Below are positions 1 through 5,406 of a stretch of DNA of 5,406 nucleotides, in pieces. The DNA comes from Planctomycetaceae bacterium UBA969. GTDB taxonomy: Bacteria; Planctomycetota; Planctomycetia; Gemmatales; Gemmataceae. Position 1 is the stretch's first letter, and each line of letters opens with the position of its first letter. The position numbers were made by a program, and so were the translations under genes. Location of the stretch: the NCBI GenBank assembly GCA_002303765.1, contig DBCB01000308.1, positions 1 to 5,406 of the forward strand. The letters run 5' to 3'. Under the pieces are notes generated by a model that did no database searches, was not told where the DNA came from, and saw nothing but the letters and a program-made list of their open reading frames with translations.

Positions 1-261
1 AATAAGAATGGTGTTCATTCGGTTAAGGTAGGCGAAGATTCCTTTGGTGGAACTCACAAAATTGACCCGACAAAAAAGCCCAAAGAAATTGATTCAACCG
101 ATACTTCAGGCGAATTCAAGGGGAAGACTTACCTGGGTATTTATAAAATCGAAAAAGATGTTTGGACCGTTTGCTTCGCTCCACCTGGAAAAGAACGCCC
201 TAAGGCTTTCAGCACAAAGTCTGGTACAGGCGAATTCATCCATGTTTGGAAGAAAAAGTAA
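1..261 (+). CDS. TIGR03067 domain-containing protein, C-terminal part (5' end outside window)
   Basis: This is the last 86 codons of a gene read in frame 1 and ending in TAA at 259-261; its start lies left of the window. The visible protein contains DPTKKPKEID, then a GKTYLGIYKIE segment, then CFAPPGKERPKAF, then a short Gly/Ser/Thr stretch and a Lys-rich end (HVWKKK). This order (DPTKKPK-ID, GIY, C-APPG-RP, terminal strand) is the pattern I know from TIGR03067, a small beta-rich domain found in many copies in planctomycete genomes, often in exported proteins. Its biochemical role is not established and I assign none. The N-terminal part, including any signal peptide, cannot be seen. The gene is closed off by a strong terminator just downstream, so it is probably a separate transcription unit from the genes to its right. 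Family assignment is fairly secure; function is unknown. Confidence 0.82.
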   Translation, partial: NKNGVHSVKVGEDSFGGTHKIDPTKKPKEIDSTDTSGEFKGKTYLGIYKIEKDVWTVCFAPPGKERPKAFSTKSGTGEFIHVWKKK

Positions 262-276
262 TTGATTGACGATTTT

Positions 277-322
277 AAGGGGCGCTCAGTGGTTGCAAAA
301 CCCTGGCCGCCCTTTTTCTTTT
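277..322 (+). terminator. Rho-independent terminator after the TIGR03067 gene
   Basis: The outer stem GGGCG (280-284) pairs with CGCCC (308-312). The inner stem CAGTGGTT (287-294) pairs with AACCCTG (299-305) with one mismatch, closed by a GCAA tetraloop (295-298) of the stable GNRA type. A C/C mismatch and a G-T wobble lie between the two stems. The hairpin is followed directly by TTTTTCTTTT (313-322), and AA at 277-278 can extend the stem into the T run. It starts 15 bases after the TAA stop, as expected for a transcription terminator. Confidence 0.88.
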
Positions 323-348
323 AATAGGCTAATATTCGCAAAAATACC

Positions 349-393
349 GCAGTTTTCATGTTTGGGAATGAAAATCAATTCTGTGAGAACTGC
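349..393 (+). repeat. Nested inverted repeat in the gap upstream of the DUF2617-like gene
   Basis: The inner arms TTTTCAT (353-359) and ATGAAAA (368-374) are perfect complements around an 8-base loop. Outside them, GCAGTT (349-354) is complementary to AACTGC (388-393); this outer pair overlaps the inner left arm by two bases, so the two pairings partly exclude each other. No T run follows, so it is not a typical terminator. It lies upstream of the proposed promoter. It could be a regulator site or chance in AT-rich DNA. Confidence 0.3.
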
Positions 394-417
394 CTTCGAT
401 TAAAGTTGATTACGACT

Positions 418-432
418 AAGGTTGTGAACCTT
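418..432 (+). promoter_or_regulatory. 15-bp palindrome overlapping the proposed -35 element (possible operator)
   Basis: AAGGTT-GTG-AACCTT is a perfect inverted repeat with 6-bp arms and a 3-base centre. It covers the whole proposed -35 hexamer (422-427), a position where a bound dimeric regulator would block RNA polymerase. No regulator gene is visible in the window to match it. As an RNA hairpin it would be small and, with the promoter placed here, would not be transcribed from it. Confidence 0.4.
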
Positions 433-450
433 CTTTATAATGACTATACT
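422..450 (+). promoter_or_regulatory. Candidate sigma-70-type promoter for the DUF2617-like gene
   Basis: TTGTGA (422-427) matches the -35 consensus at 4 of 6 positions. TATACT (445-450) matches the -10 consensus at 5 of 6. The spacer is 17 bases. Transcription would start near 457, about 30 bases before the first ATG. A second, perfect TATAAT lies at 436-441 but has no -35-like hexamer at proper spacing. The stretch follows a terminator and precedes a gene, so some promoter is expected here; the exact elements are inferred. Confidence 0.5.
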
Positions 451-487
451 AGTTAAATAAGATCATTAAATAGGGGACGAAAAGGTT

Positions 488-1030
488 ATGATGTTGGAAT
501 CGAGGCCGCCTGTGCAAGACTTGGTGTTCCAAGTATATGGCAGGCATTTACACCCGGAGTTATTTGAGATTCTTGCGACTAAAACGGTCGAGCGTGAGAA
601 TTACAAACTTCGTGTGGACATCACCACCACGGGCCATCAGATTACCTTCGATCATCCTGAATTAACTCTGACCGAAATCGCGGCTTCATCAACTCAATTG
701 CTTCCTGAAGCTAAGCGCCTTATGGGTTTCAAGCTTAAGCAGGGGCTTTCCAAGAGGCTGACGTGTGTCAACAACATTCATTATGAAATGTGTTTTCATG
801 TTGAAACATTAGCACCTGATATTTTTCTGAAGATTCACAATGAGATTTTGCAGGATGGTGTTAAGCGGGGATTGATTCATCATTTTAAAAACACCCATCG
901 TTTTTCTCTGCCCCCTCTTGGATTTATTACTGCAGATGCCCGCCCTGGTTGTATTGTTACGAATACATTTCATACCTTTCCTGCTGAGTTTACGATTGTA
1001 AAAACCCAGTCTCTTTTCGAACGAAGATAG
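488..1030 (+). CDS. DUF2617-like conserved hypothetical protein
   Basis: This is a 180-residue protein with no signal peptide or membrane segment, so it is probably cytosolic. I recognise the layout of the DUF2617 family: an N-terminal DLVFQVYGR-HLHPELFEI segment (residues 11-28), a GHQITF strand (49-54), a central strand region with NNIHYEMCFHVE (95-106), a KRGL-H segment (126-131), and a C-terminal FHTFPAEFTIVKTQS block (161-175) that matches the family's typical His-Thr-aromatic-Pro...Val-x-Thr end. The family's function is unknown and I propose no reaction. Two ATGs stand in tandem (488 and 491). AGGGGA at 472-477 is 10 bases from the first and 13 from the second, so 488 is preferred; AAAGG at 481-485 is too close to either. 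The gene follows a terminator and a probable promoter of its own. A 72-base gap separates it from eda, so read-through into the sugar-acid genes is possible but not shown. Codon use looks like that of its neighbours. Confidence 0.68.
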   Translation: MMLESRPPVQDLVFQVYGRHLHPELFEILATKTVERENYKLRVDITTTGHQITFDHPELTLTEIAASSTQLLPEAKRLMGFKLKQGLSKRLTCVNNIHYEMCFHVETLAPDIFLKIHNEILQDGVKRGLIHHFKNTHRFSLPPLGFITADARPGCIVTNTFHTFPAEFTIVKTQSLFERR

Positions 1031-1069
1031 ATTCTTTTATTGCTCTTCTTCAAATATATATCACAATAG

Positions 1070-1091
1070 CTGGATGAATATTTTCATCCAG
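1070..1091 (+). promoter_or_regulatory. Perfect 9-bp hairpin next to the eda ribosome binding site
   Basis: CTGGATGAA (1070-1078) and TTCATCCAG (1083-1091) are perfect complements around a TATT loop. The last base of the 3' arm is the first G of the GGGAGA ribosome binding site (1091-1096). No T run follows, so it is not a normal terminator. In the 5' leader of the eda mRNA it could alter ribosome access or protect the RNA end. In DNA form it could be an operator for a dimeric repressor. It lies in the only sizeable gap before the eda-kdgK-nnrE group. Confidence 0.5.
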
Positions 1092-1102
1092 GGAGAATTG
1101 CA

Positions 1103-1765
1103 ATGAGTCGTGATGCATGTGTAAAACAGGTTCTTGAGACGGGAATCGTTGCGATTGTTCGTTCGCATGACAGTCAGCAGCTTGTAGAGGTTGCCCGGGC
1201 GCTGGTGGATGGTGGCGTTACAGTTATTGAAATCACCATGACTGTGCCGCATGCTCTTGATGTTATTAAGCAGGTTCGCCATGCTTTGGGCGATCGCATA
1301 ATGCTGGGGGCTGGAACAATCCTTGATACAGAAACTGGGCGTGCTGCAATTCTTGCAGGGGCTGAATATCTGGTATCTCCCGTGCTGAATTTGGATTTGA
1401 TTAAGATGTGCAGGCGCTATGACAAGGCGATCATGCCTGGCGTATTTTCTCCGACGGAAATCATGGCAGCATGGGAAGCTGGTGCGGATGTTTGCAAAGT
1501 GTTTCCTGCGGATGTGCTGGGGCCCATGTTTTTTAAGGCGGTACGCGGCCCTCTTCCACAGGTTCGTATGATGCCAACGGGAGGTGTTGACCTCAATACT
1601 GCGCAGAAATTTTTAGAAGCTGGCGCATGCTGCCTTGGGATTGGAAGCCAGTTGGTTGAGCCCAAAGCTGTGGCAGAGAAAAACTTTGATCGCATCCGCG
1701 AGCTTGCTTCCAAGTATGTCGAAATTGTTAAGAATTTTCGTAACTCCACCTTGAAAGGGAAATAA
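1103..1765 (+). CDS. eda: KDPG/KHG aldolase (2-dehydro-3-deoxy-6-phosphogluconate aldolase)
   Basis: This cytosolic class I aldolase splits 2-keto-3-deoxy-6-phosphogluconate into pyruvate and glyceraldehyde 3-phosphate, the last step of the Entner-Doudoroff route; many family members also act on 4-hydroxy-2-ketoglutarate. At 220 residues it is of normal length for a complete (beta/alpha)8 barrel. Visible motifs in order are GIVAIVR (14-20), VIEITMT with the conserved acid Glu43 (41-47), GAGT (69-72), VSPVLN (91-96), MPGVFSPTE (111-119), CKVFPAD with the Schiff-base lysine at Lys132 (131-137), and the phosphate-binding MPTGGV (157-162). In the E. coli enzyme an Arg follows the EVTL strand; here the segment reads TMTVP, a variant I recall from other bacterial members. 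A ribosome binding site GGGAGA at 1091-1096 lies six bases before ATG 1103. The next gene begins two bases after the stop and encodes the kinase that makes its substrate, which supports KDPG as the main substrate, although the galacto epimer KDPGal cannot be excluded. Confidence 0.93.
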   Translation: MSRDACVKQVLETGIVAIVRSHDSQQLVEVARALVDGGVTVIEITMTVPHALDVIKQVRHALGDRIMLGAGTILDTETGRAAILAGAEYLVSPVLNLDLIKMCRRYDKAIMPGVFSPTEIMAAWEAGADVCKVFPADVLGPMFFKAVRGPLPQVRMMPTGGVDLNTAQKFLEAGACCLGIGSQLVEPKAVAEKNFDRIRELASKYVEIVKNFRNSTLKGK

Positions 1766-1767
1766 TC

Positions 1768-2754
1768 ATGGCGTTTGAAGTGATCACTTTTGGCGAAGCG
1801 ATGATCAGGCTGTCTCCTCCTGGATTTCGCAGGATTGAGCAGGCTAAAAGTTTAGATTTACAAGTTGGCGGCGCAGAGTTGAACACTGCTGTTGCGGTTT
1901 CGCGTTTGGGCCATAGTGCCTCATGGATATCCCGCCTGCCTGATAATCCACTCGGTCGGTTGGTTGCAAATCATGCTCGTGAAGCGGGTGTGGATACCAG
2001 CCACGTAATGTATTCCAAGGATGAACGGCTAGGGCTTTACTTTTTAGAGTTTGGTGCGGCCCCTCGCGCTAGCAGCGTTATTTATGATCGCAAAGGTTCT
2101 GCCATCGCAGCAGTTCAGCCCGGCATGGTTCCTTGGGCCAAGGTTTTTGAAGGTTCTAAATGGTTTCATGTTACCGGGATAACCCCAGCGTTAAGTGCAT
2201 CTAGTGCTGCGGCTACCCGCGAAGCCATGATGGCTGCAAAAGCCGCTGGTGTGAAAACCAGCATGGATTTGAATTATCGGGTCAAGCTTTGGACCACTAC
2301 CGAAGCGGGCAATTGCCTTTCTGATTTGATGCAATACTGCGATGTGCTTATCACCACCGAAGAGGATGTTGAGAAAGTGTTTGGCATCACTGGATCCAAC
2401 TACGAAGAAGTTGCAGCAAAGGTTGCAGACAAATTCAAACTCGATATCGTTGCGATCACCCTGAGGGAAAATCCGCTGGTCTGGCGTAACACTTGGACGG
2501 GAATGGCGTATCAAAAAGGCAAGGTCTACAAAACTCGCACTTATGAGGTTGAAATTGTTGATAGATTGGGTGCGGGCGATTCCTTCGCTGCCGGTTTGAT
2601 TCATGGATTGCTGGGTGGCGATTTGCAAAATGCCCTGGATTGGGGCGTTGCAACCAGTGCGATCAAACATTCGATTCCCGGCGATTTTGCCTGGGTTCGC
2701 CCTGAAGAAGTCGAAGCGCTTCTTAGAGGTGGCGGACTTCGTATCAGTAGATAA
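1768..2754 (+). CDS. kdgK: 2-keto-3-deoxygluconate kinase, PfkB (ribokinase) family
   Basis: This kinase phosphorylates 2-keto-3-deoxygluconate with ATP to KDPG, the substrate of the aldolase encoded directly upstream. At 328 residues it is a normal full-length PfkB kinase. Visible features: the N-terminal strand ITFGEAMIRLSPP (6-18); the first PfkB signature region with GGAELNTAVAVSRLG (34-48), which contacts the sugar; MDLNYRVKLW (166-175), typical of KDG kinases; and the second signature DRLGAGDSFAAG (265-276), with the anion-hole Gly residues and catalytic base Asp271. The end segment KHSIPGDFAWV (300-310) is also characteristic of KDG kinases and helps separate this from fructokinase or ribokinase. 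The start is well placed: GAAAGGGA at 1753-1760 ends seven bases before ATG 1768, and only two bases separate it from the eda stop, so the pair is almost certainly one operon. No transporter or dehydratase for making KDG is visible. The exact substrate is inferred from motifs and neighbour, not proven. Confidence 0.9.
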   Translation: MAFEVITFGEAMIRLSPPGFRRIEQAKSLDLQVGGAELNTAVAVSRLGHSASWISRLPDNPLGRLVANHAREAGVDTSHVMYSKDERLGLYFLEFGAAPRASSVIYDRKGSAIAAVQPGMVPWAKVFEGSKWFHVTGITPALSASSAAATREAMMAAKAAGVKTSMDLNYRVKLWTTTEAGNCLSDLMQYCDVLITTEEDVEKVFGITGSNYEEVAAKVADKFKLDIVAITLRENPLVWRNTWTGMAYQKGKVYKTRTYEVEIVDRLGAGDSFAAGLIHGLLGGDLQNALDWGVATSAIKHSIPGDFAWVRPEEVEALLRGGGLRISR

Positions 2755-2760
2755 CTTCAC

Positions 2761-2764
2761 GGAG
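2761..2764 (+). promoter_or_regulatory. Ribosome binding site that sets the nnrE start at 2772
   Basis: GGAG at 2761-2764 lies one base before the first in-frame ATG (2766), too close for initiation, but seven bases before the second ATG (2772), which is ideal spacing. The protein therefore most likely begins MRYLSAEE, two residues shorter than the longest reading. Confidence 0.7.
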
Positions 2765-2771
2765 TATGCCC

Positions 2772-3431
2772 ATGCGTTACCTAAGTGCTGAAGAATCCCG
2801 AAACGTGGATTGGCTCGCCAAAAGTCAGGGGCATATTATGGGGATTGTTCTCATGGAAAACGCAGGCAGGGGCATTGCAGAAATTCTCCTTGCAGAGAAT
2901 CCAAAAGGGAAAGTGGTGATTTGCTGTGGCAGAGGGAATAATGGCGGGGATGGTTTTGTTATCTCCCGCCATCTGAATGCAGCGGGGGTTGATGTTCAGG
3001 TTTTGCTTTTTGCAAATCCTAAAGAACTGATGGGTGATGCCTGCATGAATCATGCAATTATTGCTCATTCAGATATTCCCATGAAGGTTTTAACTTCCCC
3101 CAGTACAGAAGATCTGAAAAACATTTTTAAAGATACAGTTTGGGTTGTGGATGCTTTAGTTGGTACGGGGCAGAAGGGGGTTTTAAGAGGTCCTTTTGAT
3201 ATTGTTGTAAGGCAGATTAATGAATCGGGGGTAAAAGTTCTTGCGGTGGATTTGCCTTCAGGTTTAGATGCGGATACAGGCATTGCTTCGGATCCAACAA
3301 TTAAGGCGACCATCACCGCCACGATGGTTACGCCTAAGACGGGGTTTCAAAATCCTGATGCGCAAGCCTATCTTGGCAAATTAATAGTTGTTGGAATTGG
3401 TCTTCCAAAGTGGTTGCTGCCTATTTCTTAA
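2772..3431 (+). CDS. nnrE: NAD(P)H-hydrate epimerase (YjeF N-terminal domain, stand-alone)
   Basis: This metabolite-repair enzyme interconverts the R and S forms of hydrated NADH and NADPH so that the S-specific dehydratase can restore the active cofactor. The 219-residue protein is a complete YjeF_N domain with a Rossmann-like fold. Visible motifs are MENAGRG (28-34), CGRGNNGGDGF (52-62, nucleotide-binding loop), VDALVGTG (126-133), AVDLPSGLDADTG (158-170, holding active-site Asp160 and Ser163) and ATITATMVTPKTGF (179-192). The partner dehydratase (NnrD, YjeF C-terminal domain), fused in E. coli, is absent: the protein ends shortly after the YjeF_N core at LPKWLLPIS and the next gene is a permease, so a separate nnrD is expected elsewhere. 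It starts 17 bases after the kdgK stop with its own ribosome binding site and is probably the last gene of the eda-kdgK operon. It is not a step in the sugar-acid pathway; co-expression may link cofactor repair to carbon flux. The family call is firm and the operon role is inferred. Confidence 0.92.
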   Translation: MRYLSAEESRNVDWLAKSQGHIMGIVLMENAGRGIAEILLAENPKGKVVICCGRGNNGGDGFVISRHLNAAGVDVQVLLFANPKELMGDACMNHAIIAHSDIPMKVLTSPSTEDLKNIFKDTVWVVDALVGTGQKGVLRGPFDIVVRQINESGVKVLAVDLPSGLDADTGIASDPTIKATITATMVTPKTGFQNPDAQAYLGKLIVVGIGLPKWLLPIS

Positions 3432-3664
3432 TGTTGCTTAACCCTTCTTTCGCTTTTTAATGTGCTCTCGGTTCTTTCTGATATATTTTGTATTTAGGCT
3501 GTGTTGCGTGTTATACGGGTTCCCCAAGAATGCTTTGCCCTGGCATTACAAGGTTGGAATATTTGCTTGTGGGTGGGAACGCTTTTAAAATATTCCCTAA
3601 GATTGTTTTGTAAGAAATTATAATCAACTGCATTGTAAAATTAGTGGATCGGTAAGATGTTATA
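3432..3664 (+). other. 233-base gap between nnrE and the permease
   Basis: I see no convincing coding region, tRNA or T-run terminator here. The stretch is AT-rich and contains one perfect 9-bp inverted repeat (listed separately). GTTCCC at 3519-3524 could also pair with GGGAAC at 3575-3580. A TATAAT at 3619-3624 could be a -10 element for the permease but no good -35 hexamer lies 16-18 bases upstream. The gap length and lack of tight coupling suggest the permease has its own promoter, which I cannot place with confidence. Confidence 0.45.
3556..3596 (+). repeat. Inverted repeat with 9-bp arms in the permease leader
   Basis: GGAATATTT (3556-3564) and AAATATTCC (3588-3596) are perfect complements separated by 23 bases. 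Most pairs are A-T, and only a weak T-rich stretch follows, so it is a poor terminator. It could be a spaced operator or part of a leader RNA structure upstream of the permease. Chance occurrence in AT-rich DNA is possible. Confidence 0.35.
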
Positions 3665-5406
3665 ATGGGTGAAATTGGATCTAACAGGCCCCGTGAACTT
3701 CATTGGTACCATGCAGGCCCCATGCTTTTTGGCGATCTGGGTACCAGTAGGCTATATGTTTTAGGCTTGGCTTTCTTCTTTTCTCGCCATGCTTCCTTCA
3801 TTCATATTTTTTGTGTCAACATTATTCTGATGTTAGTCGGTGCCTGCTATTTGATCATCTGTAGAAAATATCCTGATGGCGGTGGTGTTTATTCTTCTGC
3901 CAAGCATAGCAGCAGGGCACTTGCGGTGATTGGTGGGTTGATGCTTTGTGCGGATTATACAGTTACAGCATCGATGAGTTGCCTGGATGCGTTTCGCTAT
4001 ATAGGAATCGGCGGTGAGTTGTGGGGAGTTCGCATTGATTTAATGTGTACGCTTGTTGCGATCGGGTTGATCGGCGGACTTAATTGGTTTGGGCCTCGTG
4101 GTATGGGGCGTATTGCGTTAGTGATTGCGTTGGTGACGGTAGTTTTAACCATGATCATCGGGATTTTTTCCCTCCCTCATTTGCATCACATGAAAATCGA
4201 TTTTCCTGTCCGCGAGCGTTACAGCCTTGCGGCATGGGGAGACGCATGGGTTGCATTTACCGAGGTTGTACTTGCCTTGTCTGGTATTGAGGCAATTGCC
4301 AACATGACGGGTGTCATGGTTCTTACCGTGAGGCAGACTTCTCGGTTGGCTATTTTGCCTGTGCTTTTTGAGGTGGTGGTACTTAATCTTGTTTTGACGG
4401 CTGCTATGAATGCGTTGCCTGATTCCAAGCTCATTGATGTTGAGGGGCATTATCTTGGCACAGATGATATGATGAACATTCTTGCTCTTAATTATGTTGG
4501 CCCCACTTTTAGCTTGATAGGCTCGTTTGTTTTTGGGGCATTACTGCTATCGGCTGTCAATACAGCGATCATCGATCTAGTGGCTATTCAATACATGATG
4601 GGCCGTGATGGGGAAGCCCCTTCGATTCTGTGCAGGTTGAATAAACATGGTGTTCCCGGGTATGCACTTGGAGTAGCCATGGTAATTCCGTCGATACTTT
4701 TAATGGTTTTTTCTAATTTGGAAGATTTAGCAGGTCTCTATTCTGTGGGGGTGGTTTCTGCTATAACCATCAACCTTTTTTGTGCGGGTTTCACTAAGCA
4801 ATTTGAATTGCTAGGGTGGGAAAAAGCTCTTCTTCGGGGTGTCGGATTTGTTATGGCGTGCATATTGCTTACCTTGCTTTGGAACAAACCGCCTGCACGG
4901 ATATTTTCCATGGCGGTTTTGAACATGGGGTTGTGTGCAAGGCTGTTTACACTTTTAGGTAGATCCGATTTGCTATTAATAAAGCGAAGGCAAGGGCGGT
5001 TACTCAGCGGTCTTGGATTTTTGGGTATCGGGCTTTTTACCATTTATGCGCCCGTTGGAGTTGGTGCACTTGAATTTTTCATTTCTGCAGGAATGGCAGC
5101 ATTATTGATGCTGTTGGGGCAGATAGTGTCTGTGAGGATCCCCAAAAAAGTGGAACAGGTTCCGTTGGTAGATCTTGAAGGCGATTATGCTCCGAAGGCA
5201 ACCTACCTAATTTTTGTTTCAAAACCTTCGCCTTTGATTCGATCAGTTATAGAAGAAGCCCGTGCTAGAAATTTTGGAGTGGCGATTATTTATGTTAGGG
5301 AGCTAGCTTTTCCTTTGATGGCAGTTGCTGGGAATTATAATTTGGAAGAAGATGAAGAGGCTGGGGAAATTTTTGCTAAAGCCCAAGAAGCGGCTCATCG
5401 GTTGGG
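3665..5406 (+). CDS. APC-superfamily permease with C-terminal cytosolic (USP-like) domain, 3' end outside window
   Basis: This is an integral membrane transporter with 580 codons visible and the frame still open at the right edge. The start is ATG 3665: an in-frame TAA at 3653-3655 prevents extension, and a weak GGTAAG (3651-3656) lies eight bases upstream. The first helix region holds GPMLFGDLGTSRLYVLG (18-34), followed by about a dozen hydrophobic segments, near 22-40, 45-66, 86-105, 124-139, 148-170, 193-212, 227-249, 276-304, 333-350, 356-375, 391-406, 414-431, 448-463 and 466-490. Other APC-type landmarks are YPDGGGVYSSAK (69-80), ALSGIEAIANMTG (204-216, the helix-6 region) and the loop GRDGEAPSIL (313-322). 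After the last helix the chain becomes soluble. From about 511 it reads ATYLIFVSKPSPLIRSVIEEA and then GVAIIYVREL (538-547), a strand-helix-strand pattern suggesting a universal-stress-protein-like regulatory domain. Amino acids are the usual APC substrates, but the GDLGTS motif resembles KUP potassium transporters, so the substrate is left open. No functional link to the sugar-acid operon is evident. Confidence 0.8.
   Translation, partial: MGEIGSNRPRELHWYHAGPMLFGDLGTSRLYVLGLAFFFSRHASFIHIFCVNIILMLVGACYLIICRKYPDGGGVYSSAKHSSRALAVIGGLMLCADYTVTASMSCLDAFRYIGIGGELWGVRIDLMCTLVAIGLIGGLNWFGPRGMGRIALVIALVTVVLTMIIGIFSLPHLHHMKIDFPVRERYSLAAWGDAWVAFTEVVLALSGIEAIANMTGVMVLTVRQTSRLAILPVLFEVVVLNLVLTAAMNALPDSKLIDVEGHYLGTDDMMNILALNYVGPTFSLIGSFVFGALLLSAVNTAIIDLVAIQYMMGRDGEAPSILCRLNKHGVPGYALGVAMVIPSILLMVFSNLEDLAGLYSVGVVSAITINLFCAGFTKQFELLGWEKALLRGVGFVMACILLTLLWNKPPARIFSMAVLNMGLCARLFTLLGRSDLLLIKRRQGRLLSGLGFLGIGLFTIYAPVGVGALEFFISAGMAALLMLLGQIVSVRIPKKVEQVPLVDLEGDYAPKATYLIFVSKPSPLIRSVIEEARARNFGVAIIYVRELAFPLMAVAGNYNLEEDEEAGEIFAKAQEAAHRL

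Noticed and set aside
44..265. A 73-codon + strand reading frame at the left edge
   Set aside because: It overlaps, in another frame, the C-terminal part of the TIGR03067 gene (frame 1, stop at 259-261), whose motifs are recognisable; this frame has no family features.
436..441. A perfect TATAAT as the -10 element of the DUF2617 promoter
   Set aside because: No -35-like hexamer lies 16-18 bases upstream (TTGATT at 406-411 is 24 bases away) and there is no extended -10 TG. The 422-450 pair with 17-base spacing fits better, though this hexamer cannot be fully excluded.
1070..1091. The hairpin upstream of eda as a terminator for the DUF2617-like gene
   Set aside because: No run of T follows on the + strand and the hairpin runs directly into a ribosome binding site, so intrinsic termination is unlikely.
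2191..2760. A 189-codon minus strand reading frame inside kdgK
   Set aside because: It lies antisense to a clearly functional PfkB kinase with all motifs in place. Its translation shows no recognisable domain and it is best explained as an opposite-strand shadow.
3432..3664. A tRNA or intrinsic terminator in the gap after nnrE
   Set aside because: GGGTTCCCC at 3517-3525 hinted at a T-arm, but no matching acceptor, anticodon or D arm could be found, and no GC-rich stem with a T run is present.
4145..4450. Minus strand reading frames within the permease
   Set aside because: The + strand frame is open without interruption from 3665 to the window end and shows APC permease motifs; the antisense frames have no family features.
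1..5406. Mobile elements, CRISPR arrays, toxin-antitoxin or defence genes
   Set aside because: No transposase or integrase motifs, repeat-spacer pattern, or small gene pairs were seen. All recognised genes are metabolic, transport or conserved hypothetical.

Overview
The window most likely comes from a member of the Planctomycetota. Three observations suggest this. The upstream gene ends in a TIGR03067 domain, a family found mainly in planctomycetes. The 180-residue protein after it resembles the DUF2617 proteins I associate with that group. The permease at the right edge has an N-terminal layout that I also associate with planctomycete permeases. Base composition looks moderate, roughly 45-50% GC by eye. 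This is low for many planctomycetes, so I would not assign a genus. All genes are on the + strand.

Layout: (1) 1-261 is the 3' end of a TIGR03067-domain gene, followed by a strong Rho-independent terminator (277-322). (2) A 226-base gap (262-487) holds that terminator, two inverted repeats and a plausible promoter, and leads into a DUF2617-like gene (488-1030). (3) After a 72-base gap with a perfect 9-bp hairpin next to the ribosome binding site come three tightly packed genes: eda (KDPG aldolase, 1103-1765), kdgK (PfkB-family KDG kinase, 1768-2754) and nnrE (NAD(P)H-hydrate epimerase, 2772-3431). (4) A 233-base gap (3432-3664) with no recognised gene or terminator leads to a large APC-superfamily permease with a C-terminal cytosolic extension. 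Its reading frame is still open at the right edge (3665-5406).

How the genes work together: KdgK phosphorylates 2-keto-3-deoxygluconate to KDPG, and Eda cleaves KDPG to pyruvate and glyceraldehyde 3-phosphate. Together they form the lower Entner-Doudoroff branch used for sugar-acid catabolism (uronates, pectin or alginate products, gluconate). NnrE repairs damaged (hydrated) NAD(P)H and is a housekeeping function. Its place in this operon looks like co-expression with central carbon metabolism rather than a step in the pathway.

I found no mobile element, CRISPR array, tRNA, rRNA or clear new multi-gene system. The points worth a second look are the uncharacterised DUF2617-like protein next to the operon, the hairpin at the eda ribosome binding site, and the permease, which combines a KUP-like first helix with APC-like features and a C-terminal soluble domain.
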